DNA from: Candidatus Geohydrothermomicrobium daggyaiense
GTDB taxonomy: Bacteria; Actinomycetota; Geothermincolia; Fen-727; JACVIW01
NCBI GenBank assembly: GCA_015711695.1
Contig: JACVIW010000006.1
Span: 1-22,758, forward strand
Length of the DNA stretch: 22,758 nt
Direction: 5' to 3'
Both the position numbers and the translations under genes were made by a program. The stretch's first letter is position 1. Each line of letters opens with the position of its first letter. This document shows, piece after piece, positions 16,236 through 22,758 of this stretch. The notes beneath the pieces are model-generated. The model did not search any database and was not told where the DNA came from. It saw nothing but the letters and a program-made list of their open reading frames with translations.

Positions 16236-16652
16236 TTGGAAAACAGCAGCATAGAAGAGGCGGCGCGGATTATCAAGGCCGACCCGTATGCTAAGTATTT
16301 GAATATTGAGTTCATCCTGATAGAAAAGGGCCACGCTATCTCGCGGATGCCACTCGACAGGCGTCATCTTAATTTCATGGGACTTGTTCACGGTGGTGCT
16401 ATATTCTCTATCGCCGATGCGACATTCGGTGCTGCGGCGAACTCAGATGGCTACAAGGCGATGGCAATACACGTGAGCATTGACTATCTTTCCCCTCCTG
16501 GCGATACTCCTTATCTTGAGGCAGAGGTGCGCGAGGATGCTCGCGCTGGACGTGGGGGCCACTACCGCATGGAGGTACGCACTTCCGATGGACAGCTGGT
16601 AGCTGTGTGCAACGGTTGGGCGTATCATACCTCAAGGCCGCTGGGAGAGTAG
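16236..16652 (+). CDS. PaaI-type hotdog-fold acyl-CoA thioesterase
   Basis: A 138-residue hotdog-fold thioesterase that hydrolyses an acyl-CoA to free acid and CoA. The PaaI signature LNFMGLVHGGAIFSIADATF (residues 45-64) contains N46, H52-G53-G54 and the catalytic acid D61. The later segment HVSIDYLSP (79-87) is the usual dimer strand. The start is TTG at 16236, with AGGGAGGT 5 bases upstream; no ATG lies near. It is flanked by non-coding DNA on both sides, so it has its own transcription. In context it may release CoA from dead-end or aromatic/branched acyl-CoA esters during catabolism. The preferred substrate cannot be read from sequence. Confidence 0.88.
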   Translation: MENSSIEEAARIIKADPYAKYLNIEFILIEKGHAISRMPLDRRHLNFMGLVHGGAIFSIADATFGAAANSDGYKAMAIHVSIDYLSPPGDTPYLEAEVREDARAGRGGHYRMEVRTSDGQLVAVCNGWAYHTSRPLGE

Positions 16653-16672
16653 TAACAGCTAACATCTCAAAA

Positions 16673-16701
16673 TTCACTGCCAGGCACTTCAATGATATAC
16701 T
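16673..16701 (+). promoter_or_regulatory. Promoter of the short-chain dehydrogenase gene
   Basis: TTCACT (16673-16678), 17 bases, then TGaTATACT (16693-16701). This gives a 4/6 -35 and a strong extended -10 at ideal spacing. Transcription would start near 16708, about 50 bases before the ATG. Confidence 0.55.
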
Positions 16702-16759
16702 TTGCCGAAGCGGCGTTGAAAAATCGCAGGGATTGTTCGGGTAACCGGAGGTGAGGCAA

Positions 16760-17518
16760 ATGTCGCTGGAAGGAAAAGTGGCCCTTATAACCGGGGGGTC
16801 GGGAGGATTGGGCAGGGTCCACGGTTTAGTGCTCGCCAGGCTTGGTTGTGACGTCGCCCTTACCGGAAACAGAAACCTCGAGAAAGCGGAAGCGGTAGCT
16901 CAAGAGATAAGGGACATGGGGCGGAGAGCTATAGGGGTAAAGATGGACGTGGCAGACGAGGTCGAGGTTAGCCAGGGCGTAGAGAAGGTAACCCGGGAGC
17001 TTGGACCGATAGATATTCTCGTCAACAATGCGGCATTCGGAATTGTGAGGGCAACCAAAATCGTCGATATGAAAAAAGCCGACTGGGATAGGGACGTAGC
17101 TGTAAACCTCACTGGTGCCTTTAACACCATTAAAGCTGTAATGCCTTCGATGATGGAAAGAAATTGGGGTCGGATAATCAATGTCTCTTCGGTCACCGGC
17201 ATCATGGGCGGATACGGGCAATGCTCTTATGCCGCCACAAAGGCTGGCTTGATAGGGTTAACCAAGACTGTGGCGCTTGAGGGAGCTAGGAATAACATAA
17301 CCTGCAATGCTGTTGTCCTGGGCGTTTTTAATGGTGGAAGCTTTTACGAGGTCGCCGAGCCTTTCAGGGAAAGGATAATAAAAAGAATCGCGATGCGGAG
17401 GGCCGGGGAGCCTGAGGAGCTGAGCAACGTTATCGCGTTTTTAGCATCGGAGGAATCTAGCTATCTTACGGGCGAGGCGATCGTGGTCAGCGGCGGCCTC
17501 GATCTTTTTACTTTCTAA
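16760..17518 (+). CDS. Short-chain dehydrogenase/reductase (FabG / 3-hydroxyacyl-CoA dehydrogenase-like)
   Basis: A 252-residue classical SDR. The cofactor motif is TGGSGGLG (11-18), followed by NNAA (89-92) and N116. The catalytic S144-Y157-K161 lies in NVSS...YAATK. It probably interconverts a 3-oxoacyl- and a 3-hydroxyacyl-CoA (or a similar ketone/alcohol) with NAD(P)H. No acidic residue is obvious at the end of the second strand (ALTGNRN), which hints at NADP, weakly. The ATG at 16760 is favoured over GTG at 16751 because GGAGG lies 8 bases upstream of the ATG. It is preceded by its own promoter, and a 244-base gap separates it from the acyl-CoA dehydrogenase operon. Confidence 0.9.
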   Translation: MSLEGKVALITGGSGGLGRVHGLVLARLGCDVALTGNRNLEKAEAVAQEIRDMGRRAIGVKMDVADEVEVSQGVEKVTRELGPIDILVNNAAFGIVRATKIVDMKKADWDRDVAVNLTGAFNTIKAVMPSMMERNWGRIINVSSVTGIMGGYGQCSYAATKAGLIGLTKTVALEGARNNITCNAVVLGVFNGGSFYEVAEPFRERIIKRIAMRRAGEPEELSNVIAFLASEESSYLTGEAIVVSGGLDLFTF

Positions 17519-17697
17519 AGGGACCTGGTACTTATTTTGCGTGGTTGCCGGGAATCTTTGAAAAATAAATGTGTTTGCTTGTGAAGTAAGTGTTAAAAAA
17601 TTAGCAACTTTAAAAAGAGGCGGCATTGAGAGAGCGCGATTCTCGCATTACATCTGTAAAAATGGTTTGCTGGTATAGCCGGTAAGACTCGAACTTG

Positions 17698-17710
17698 CCA
17701 GCCGGGCTGG
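17698..17710 (+). promoter_or_regulatory. Palindrome in the leader of the acyl-CoA dehydrogenase-mutase operon
   Basis: CCAGCC-G-GGCTGG is a perfect 13-base palindrome 52 bases before the ATG. Next to it GGTAAG-ACTCGAA-CTTGCC (17681-17699) can form a second hairpin. A possible extended -10, TGgTATAGC, sits at 17671-17679 just upstream, so the palindrome would fall at the start of the transcript, where a repressor could bind. No B12 riboswitch box is seen. Confidence 0.35.
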
Positions 17711-17762
17711 AGTGAGGATAGATCTGGTTGACTGATAAAGAAAGGTGACAAGGAGGAGACAG

Positions 17763-18908
17763 ATGACATACACACTACCGGAGGAGCTGGAAGATTTACG
17801 CGGGCAAATCAGGGAACTTGCACTATCTAAAGTAGCTCCAAGGGCAGCGGAAATAGACAGGGAAGGCAAATACCCCTGGGATATCCAGAAGCTACTCGCC
17901 GAGAATGAGCTTCTAGGCTATGCCATCCCGGAGGAGTACGGCGGTTCCGGGGCTTCTCTGCTGGCTTGCTGCATCGTTGCTGAGGAGCTTGCAAGAATAT
18001 GCGCCACCACTTCCCTGATTTTCGTGGTGCAAAAGTTAGCCGCTTATCCTATCGTGCTTGCTGGCTCGGAAGAAACAAAGAAAAAATACCTTCCTCCTCT
18101 GGCAAGGGGGGAGTGGCTGGCTTCTTTCTGTTTGACGGAACGAGAGGCAGGTTCCGACGCTGGGGCTACAAAAACGACCGCAAAGGAAGTTGAGGGAGGA
18201 TATGTGCTCAATGGCGAGAAGTGTTTCATCACCAATGGGGGGTTAGCGCAAGTTTACTCAACTTTTGCTGTTACGGATCCGGAGATGGGTGTGAAGGGGA
18301 TAAGTGCCTTCGTCGTGGAAAAAAGTTTCGAAGGTTTTTCGGTCGGCGCGATCGAGGATAAAATGGGCCTCAGGGGCGCGCAGGTTTCTGAGATAAGGTT
18401 TGAGGAATGTTTTGTTCCGAAAGAAAACATGCTTGGAAGTAGGGGCGAGGGGTTCTCTATAGCCATGAAAACCCTTGACAACTCCAGGCCACTTGTGGGA
18501 GCACAGGCTCTCGGGATAGCCCAGGGCGCACTGGATGTCGCGGTGCAGTGGGCAAAGGAGAGAAAACAATTCGGCAGCCCAATAGGCAAGCTTCAGGGCA
18601 TACAGTTCATGCTTGCGGACATGAAGACACAGGTTGAGGCTGCCCGTCAGCTCGTGTACAGGTCGGCCACTCTTTGTGATATGAATCACCCGGAAATGTC
18701 GATGTTTTCAGCTATGGCGAAGCTGTATGCGAGCGATACCGCGATGAGAGTCACAACTGATGCGGTACAGGTACTGGGCGGTTATGGTTACATGAAAAAC
18801 CAGCCCCTCGAGAGGATGATGAGAGATGCCAAAGTGACACAGATATATGAAGGGACAAACCAGGTTCAACGTGTTGTCATAGCACGAAGACTTTTAGGAA
18901 AGATATAA
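17763..18908 (+). CDS. Acyl-CoA dehydrogenase
   Basis: A 381-residue FAD flavoprotein of the usual short/medium-chain type, which oxidises an acyl-CoA to the 2-enoyl-CoA and passes electrons to ETF. The FAD/substrate loop is CLTEREAGSDAG (123-134). ERKQFGSPIGKLQ and QVLGGYGYMKNQPLERMMRDAK are standard family blocks. The catalytic base is E363 in QIYEGTNQ, the position used by short-chain, butyryl- and 2-methyl-branched-chain enzymes. ATG at 17763 follows AAGGAGGAG. The mutase large subunit starts 21 bases after its stop, so the dehydrogenase and mutase are co-expressed and probably act on linked intermediates, the dehydrogenase acting on the mutase product or on a branched precursor. No ETF gene is in the window. 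Confidence 0.92.
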   Translation: MTYTLPEELEDLRGQIRELALSKVAPRAAEIDREGKYPWDIQKLLAENELLGYAIPEEYGGSGASLLACCIVAEELARICATTSLIFVVQKLAAYPIVLAGSEETKKKYLPPLARGEWLASFCLTEREAGSDAGATKTTAKEVEGGYVLNGEKCFITNGGLAQVYSTFAVTDPEMGVKGISAFVVEKSFEGFSVGAIEDKMGLRGAQVSEIRFEECFVPKENMLGSRGEGFSIAMKTLDNSRPLVGAQALGIAQGALDVAVQWAKERKQFGSPIGKLQGIQFMLADMKTQVEAARQLVYRSATLCDMNHPEMSMFSAMAKLYASDTAMRVTTDAVQVLGGYGYMKNQPLERMMRDAKVTQIYEGTNQVQRVVIARRLLGKI

Positions 18909-18929
18909 AAGCTATAAGAGGTGAATGCC

Positions 18930-20603
18930 ATGAGCGAGGAAATGAAAAGGATAGCTGAAGAGCAGGAAAAGTGGCTCCTTATGACAGAGGGTCTGAGGGA
19001 GCGGAAAGAAAAGTTCACCACTGATTCAGGAATTCCGCTAAAAAGTCTTTATACACCCCTTGATACGGAAAAGATAGATTATGTCAGGGATATAGGTTTT
19101 CCTGGGCTTCCCCCATACACCCGTGGTGTCTACCCAAACATGTACAGAGGGCGTTTGTGGACTATCCGGATGTTCTCGGGCTTTGGCACCCCAGAGGAGA
19201 CCAATCAGCGCTGGAAGTTGCTCTACGAAGCAGGTGAGACTGGCTTCAGCGCCGCTGTGGACTCACTCACTTTCGCGGGAGTTGACCCTGACGATCCAAT
19301 AGACTGGGTCAAGGCTGAAGTTGGAAAGGAAGGTGTTCCCATCTACTCTATCAAAGGCATGGAGGTCATGGTCGAAGGGCTACCTATAGACGAGGTTAGC
19401 GTTGCTCTTGTTGTCGAGCCCGAAACCTCGGCTGCCATTACTTCTATGTACTTCAATGTGGCGAAGAAAAGGGGGATACCTGTTGAGAGCTTGAGAGGGA
19501 CAACTCAGAACGACATCCTCACGATGACAATCGGTTATGTGCCATGGCGCCCGCTCAAACCCGAGGACCTTTTGAAGCTCGCTTGTGACCTTATTGAGTA
19601 TTGCACGGCGATGGGTAACGCGCCAAAGTGGAATCCGATAAACTTCACGACCTATAACTATCGCGAGGGTGGTATCGACGCGGTGCAAGAGATCGCCCTC
19701 GGTCTGGCGAATGCGGTGGCGCATATAGAAGAGCTCCTCTCGAGGGGATGGGGGATAGACGACTTTGCTTTCAGGTTGGCATTTCACCTCTCCGCTCATA
19801 AGGATTTCTTCGAGGAAATAGCTAAATACCGCGCTGCCAGAAAACTCTGGTACAGACTCATGACAGAAAGGTATGGCGCGAAGGAGGAGATCTCAAAGCA
19901 GTTCCGCTTCCATGTTCAGACAGCGGGAAGCTCTTTATGTGCCCAGCAACCTATGGTTAATATTATTAGAACTGCTTACCAGGCCCTTGAGGCAGTTCTG
20001 GGCGGCTGCCAATCTCTTCATACCAATTCCTATGACGAAGCTGTTTGTCTACCCAGTGAGGAGGCTGTGCTCCTGGCAGTTCGAACGCAACAAGTTCTTC
20101 GTGAAGAGGCTGGTGTGGGCAACGTAATCGATCCGCTTGGTGGTTCTTACTTGATAGAGGCGCTAACCGAGGAGCTCGAGCATCGTATCTGGGAATATTT
20201 CGAGAAGATAGAGGATGCGGGCGGAATCGTTGAGGCGCTCAAAAGTGGCTGGCTATACAGGATGATGAACAAGGCTTTCGAGAAAAGACGAAAGGCGATC
20301 GAGTCTGGAGAGGAAAAGGTTATAGGCGTGAACTGCTACGTTATGGAGGAGGAACCGCATCCACCATTTAAGACGAATCCAAGGGCGGCGGAGATTGAGA
20401 TAGAGAGGTTAAACAAGCTACGGGCAGAAAGGGACAACCTGAAGATTAAGTCCTTGTTGGATGAGCTTAGAAGAGTTTGTGAAAAAAAGGAAAACGTTCT
20501 GCCTGTAGTGATGGAATTAACGAGAGAAGGCGCTACTGTCGGGGAGATAACGAACACTTTCCGCGAAATGTGGGGGCTTTGGGATGTTCCTATGATGGGC
20601 TAG
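18930..20603 (+). CDS. Acyl-CoA mutase large (catalytic) subunit, methylmalonyl-CoA mutase superfamily, atypical active site
   Basis: A 557-residue TIM-barrel subunit of a split, adenosylcobalamin-dependent acyl-CoA mutase; the B12-binding domain is the next gene. Conserved blocks are PPYTRGVYPNMYRGRLWTIR (61-80), GTTQNDIL (190-197), PKWN (232-235), FRLAFH (281-286), RAARKLW (301-307), QSLHTNSYDEA (361-371) and DPLGGSY (401-407). Hand alignment to Propionibacterium methylmalonyl-CoA mutase gives Tyr89 to F82 (Phe as in isobutyryl-CoA mutase), Arg207 to Y203 or V204 (Gln in isobutyryl- and 2-hydroxyisobutyryl-CoA mutases), Ala116 kept as A109 (Asp in 2-hydroxyisobutyryl-CoA mutase), and His244 to N243. 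A dicarboxylic substrate is therefore unlikely; the real one is unknown. ATG at 18930 follows AAGAGGTG; an in-frame GTG at 18921 overlaps that site. No MeaB-type chaperone or epimerase is nearby. Confidence 0.88.
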   Translation: MSEEMKRIAEEQEKWLLMTEGLRERKEKFTTDSGIPLKSLYTPLDTEKIDYVRDIGFPGLPPYTRGVYPNMYRGRLWTIRMFSGFGTPEETNQRWKLLYEAGETGFSAAVDSLTFAGVDPDDPIDWVKAEVGKEGVPIYSIKGMEVMVEGLPIDEVSVALVVEPETSAAITSMYFNVAKKRGIPVESLRGTTQNDILTMTIGYVPWRPLKPEDLLKLACDLIEYCTAMGNAPKWNPINFTTYNYREGGIDAVQEIALGLANAVAHIEELLSRGWGIDDFAFRLAFHLSAHKDFFEEIAKYRAARKLWYRLMTERYGAKEEISKQFRFHVQTAGSSLCAQQPMVNIIRTAYQALEAVLGGCQSLHTNSYDEAVCLPSEEAVLLAVRTQQVLREEAGVGNVIDPLGGSYLIEALTEELEHRIWEYFEKIEDAGGIVEALKSGWLYRMMNKAFEKRRKAIESGEEKVIGVNCYVMEEEPHPPFKTNPRAAEIEIERLNKLRAERDNLKIKSLLDELRRVCEKKENVLPVVMELTREGATVGEITNTFREMWGLWDVPMMG

Positions 20604-20625
20604 CGTTTCACAAGGGGTGTAGGAA

Positions 20626-21027
20626 ATGGAGCGAAAGACGAGGGTACTTCTTTTTAAGCCTGGCATTGACGGGCACTGGCGTGGCATTCTCACAGTCTCA
20701 AGTGCGCTGTCTGAGGCGGGAATGGAAGTTATCTTCGAGGGGTTCAAGTCTGTGGATACTGTTGTGGAGGCGGCTCTCCAGGAAGACGTAGATGTGATAG
20801 GGTATAGTGTGCACTCAGGAGCGCACCATGAATGGACAATTAAGCTCAACGAAGCTCTTGAGAAAAAAGGAGTCCGCGACAGATTCCTTGTAATTTTAGG
20901 CGGTGCCATTCCACACGCTGATCATGAGGACCTTAAAAAAGAAGGCGCTGATGCGGTTTTTAGCCCTGGTACAGATACCAGAGACATAGTTCGTTTCATT
21001 CAGGAAAACGTCCCTCGCTCCAGGTAG
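20626..21027 (+). CDS. Acyl-CoA mutase small subunit, B12-binding domain
   Basis: A 133-residue cobalamin-binding flavodoxin-like domain, the size of IcmB/HcmB-type small subunits. The base-off/His-on signature DxHxxG is D15-G-H17-W-R-G20; H17 would ligate cobalt. SVHSGAH (61-67) and LGGAIP (91-96) match the S-x-L and GG segments that hold the nucleotide tail of B12. PGTDT (115-119) is the final loop. It starts 22 bases after the large-subunit stop, with a GTAGGA ribosome-binding site, so the two are made together as a heteromer. Trp18 and the residues after it differ from the common DRG of methylmalonyl-CoA mutase, in line with the divergent large subunit. It ends the operon; the next gene converges. 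Confidence 0.9.
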   Translation: MERKTRVLLFKPGIDGHWRGILTVSSALSEAGMEVIFEGFKSVDTVVEAALQEDVDVIGYSVHSGAHHEWTIKLNEALEKKGVRDRFLVILGGAIPHADHEDLKKEGADAVFSPGTDTRDIVRFIQENVPRSR

Positions 21028-21119
21028 CCATGAAATAAAGCAGGAAGCAATAAAAGTGCAAGGTTCTCCTTTGAACTGTGATCTGGGCGTCGTGGACCAG
21101 CTTTCTATCCTGACACCAG

Positions 21120-21162
21120 AAAAAGAGCCTTGCCTAAATGCGGGTAGAAATATGCAAGGGCT
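21120..21162 (-). terminator. Terminator of the acetoacetyl-CoA synthetase gene
   Basis: On the minus strand AGCCCTTGC (plus 21154-21162, overlapping the TAG stop) pairs with GCAAGGCT (plus 21126-21133), with one bulged C and a loop of about 20 bases. TTTTT follows (plus 21120-21124). A further GCAAGG at plus 21058-21063 could compete for the same pairing arm on the plus strand. Confidence 0.5.
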
Positions 21163-22758
21163 AGTCCTCCTGTAGCTCGGATATGTTTTCGAAGTACTTC
21201 AGTGCTTCAGGGTTTTTTAGAGCATCCTTGTTCTTAACGGGTTTGCCCTCAATAACGTTCTTCACCGCCAGCTCGACTTTCTTCATATTTAGAGTGTATG
21301 GGATTTCACCGACCTCAATGATCTTGGCTGGCACATGTCTTGGGGATGCGTTTCTCCTTATAGTTTCCTTTATTTTGTGCTTAAGCTCATCATCAAGTTT
21401 GTAGCCATCTGCTGGTTTAACGAACAGGACTATTCTTATATCTCCTTTCCAGTTCTGACCCACCACGATGCTGTCTTCTATCTCCTCCATGTTTTCCACC
21501 GGTCTATATATCTCAGCCGTGCCAATGCGCACGCCTCCGGGGTTAAGTGTGGCGTCTGAGCGCCCGTGAATGATCACGCCTCCTCTGTCATTGATCGTTA
21601 TGTAGTCGCCGTGCCGCCATACTCCCGGGTAGAAATCGAAATAAGCCGCTTTGTATTTCTCGTTGTCAGGATCGTCCCAGAAATAGAGTGGCATCGATGG
21701 TGCTGCAGCAAGGCAGACTAGCTCACCGGGCTTGTTCCTTACCGGTTTGCCATCTTCGTCGAATGACTCTACCTTCATCCCAAGACCTCTCACCTGTAGC
21801 TCGCCCGAATACACCGGGCCCATCGGGTTGCCCAGAGCGAAGCACCCGTTAATGTCAGTTCCTCCTGAGATGGAAGCGAGCTGAAGGTCTCGCTTTACGG
21901 CGTCATAAATGAATTCAAAGCCTTCTTCGTTAAGAGGGGAACCTGTGGAGCAAAGCGTTCTCAGAGCGGAAAGGTCATATTTATCGGCAGGTCTCAATCC
22001 GCTTTTTCTCAACGCAGCGATGTAACCGGCACTTGTCCCGAATACCGTTATTTTTTCTTTCTCGGCGAGCTCCCAGAGTGCCCCTGCGTCCGGGTGAAAC
22101 GGGTAACCATCAAACAGAACAACCCTCGCTCCTACCGCAAGTGAGCTAACAAGCCAGTTCCACATCATCCAGCCGCATGTGGTAAAGTAGAAAATCGTGT
22201 CCTTTCTTGAAAGATCTGTGTGCAGGACGAGTTCCTTAAGATGCTGGATAAGCACTCCACCCGCTCCTTGAACCATGCACTTTGGAAGACCGGTGGTGCC
22301 GGAAGAATACATAATATAAAGAGGGTGGTCGAAAGGAAGCTGCTCGAACTTAAGCTCTATGGGTTCAGCAAATTTGAACTCATCATAAATCACGGCGTTC
22401 GGTAAGCCACTAATATCGGGCTTATCGACCGTGTATGGAACGACCACCAACTTTTCTACCGAGGGAAGCTCTTTTATAATTTCCCTGACCTTTTCCAGCG
22501 AGTCGAAACGGCTACCCTTGAAGAAATAGCCATCAGCCACGAACAGAATTTTCGGTTTGATTTGGCCAAATCGGTCAAGAACACCCTTTATCCCAAAATC
22601 CGGCGAGCAGGAGGACCAGATCGCGCCCATGCTGGTCGCGGCAAGCATGGCCACCACCGTCTGAGGCATATTGGGCATAAAACCAGCTACCCGGTCTCCA
22701 GCTTTCACACCAGCTGCGGTTAGCCCTCCCGCCACTTTTGCCACCTCATCATAGAGTT
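21161..22758 (-). CDS. Acetoacetyl-CoA synthetase (acetoacetate-CoA ligase), 5' end off the window
   Basis: The C-terminal ~531 residues of an adenylate-forming ligase, out of about 650 expected. The frame is open to the right edge, so the true start lies outside. The P-loop SSGTTGLPK lies near 22286-22312. TTCGWMMWNW, GTDINGCFALGNPMGPV and the long C-terminal domain are typical of acetoacetyl-CoA synthetase rather than acetyl-CoA synthetase. The A8 region GRSDATLNPGGVRIGTAEIY is intact. The A10 catalytic-lysine loop reads TLNMKKVE, where Gly-Lys-Lys is more usual, but the lysine is kept. It makes acetoacetyl-CoA from acetoacetate, ATP and CoA, which the SCP2 thiolase could then split to two acetyl-CoA. 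It converges with the mutase operon and ends in its own terminator. Confidence 0.9.
   Translation of the reverse strand, partial: LYDEVAKVAGGLTAAGVKAGDRVAGFMPNMPQTVVAMLAATSMGAIWSSCSPDFGIKGVLDRFGQIKPKILFVADGYFFKGSRFDSLEKVREIIKELPSVEKLVVVPYTVDKPDISGLPNAVIYDEFKFAEPIELKFEQLPFDHPLYIMYSSGTTGLPKCMVQGAGGVLIQHLKELVLHTDLSRKDTIFYFTTCGWMMWNWLVSSLAVGARVVLFDGYPFHPDAGALWELAEKEKITVFGTSAGYIAALRKSGLRPADKYDLSALRTLCSTGSPLNEEGFEFIYDAVKRDLQLASISGGTDINGCFALGNPMGPVYSGELQVRGLGMKVESFDEDGKPVRNKPGELVCLAAAPSMPLYFWDDPDNEKYKAAYFDFYPGVWRHGDYITINDRGGVIIHGRSDATLNPGGVRIGTAEIYRPVENMEEIEDSIVVGQNWKGDIRIVLFVKPADGYKLDDELKHKIKETIRRNASPRHVPAKIIEVGEIPYTLNMKKVELAVKNVIEGKPVKNKDALKNPEALKYFENISELQED

Noticed and set aside
18930..20603. 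Simple annotation as methylmalonyl-CoA mutase
   Set aside because: The Arg that binds the free carboxylate and the active-site His are both absent in the hand alignment, so the substrate claim is not supported.

Overview
The window carries 17 protein-coding genes, one of them cut by the right edge. It reads like chromosomal DNA of an uncultured, probably anaerobic bacterium with roughly balanced GC. Most genes use AGG/AGA heavily for arginine, have purine-rich ribosome-binding sites (GGAGG, GGGTGG) and quite often start with TTG. The gene content suggests a soil or subsurface anaerobe that burns organic acids: a homocitrate/Re-citrate synthase-like enzyme, a ferredoxin-type DUF362 protein, an SCP2-type thiolase paired with a DUF35 zinc protein, a B12 mutase split into two subunits, and acetoacetyl-CoA synthetase. 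A deep Actinomycetota-like or related lineage is a guess; nothing here fixes the taxonomy. There are no rRNA, tRNA, CRISPR or intact insertion sequences.

Layout. 1-3 kb: a homocitrate/Re-citrate synthase family gene with its own terminator, then an amidase-signature hydrolase. 3.2-5.2 kb: a sensor histidine kinase and a single-domain response regulator. 5.3-8.5 kb, minus strand: two tandem paralogous EamA-like membrane transporters downstream of a DUF362/4Fe-4S protein. The DUF362 gene is divergent from an acetoacetate decarboxylase-superfamily gene with a histone-like Lys/Ala tail; both face consensus TATAAT boxes in a shared 157-base spacer. 10.7-12.8 kb: an ABC-2 exporter pair (ATPase and permease, overlapping stop/start) with CGN-rich arginine codons, set between two gene-poor stretches of about 1.2 kb each, so possibly a transferred unit. 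14.1-21.0 kb: an acyl-CoA catabolism region, all plus strand: thiolase + DUF35, a PaaI-type thioesterase, a short-chain dehydrogenase, then a tight operon of acyl-CoA dehydrogenase + mutase large subunit + B12-binding subunit. 21.2 kb to the edge, minus strand: acetoacetyl-CoA synthetase, convergent on the mutase operon.

How they work together. The 14-21 kb genes can oxidise, rearrange, reduce/oxidise and thiolytically cleave a CoA ester, and the ligase can feed acetoacetate into the same pool. The most interesting point is the mutase. It keeps the fold and cobalamin partner of methylmalonyl-CoA mutase, but by hand alignment the residues that recognise methylmalonyl-CoA are changed: Tyr89 to Phe, Arg207 to Tyr/Val, and the near-universal active-site His244 to Asn. 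It matches none of the methylmalonyl-, isobutyryl- or 2-hydroxyisobutyryl-CoA mutase signatures I know. With its operon partner acyl-CoA dehydrogenase it is a good candidate for a B12-dependent acyl-CoA rearrangement of unknown substrate.
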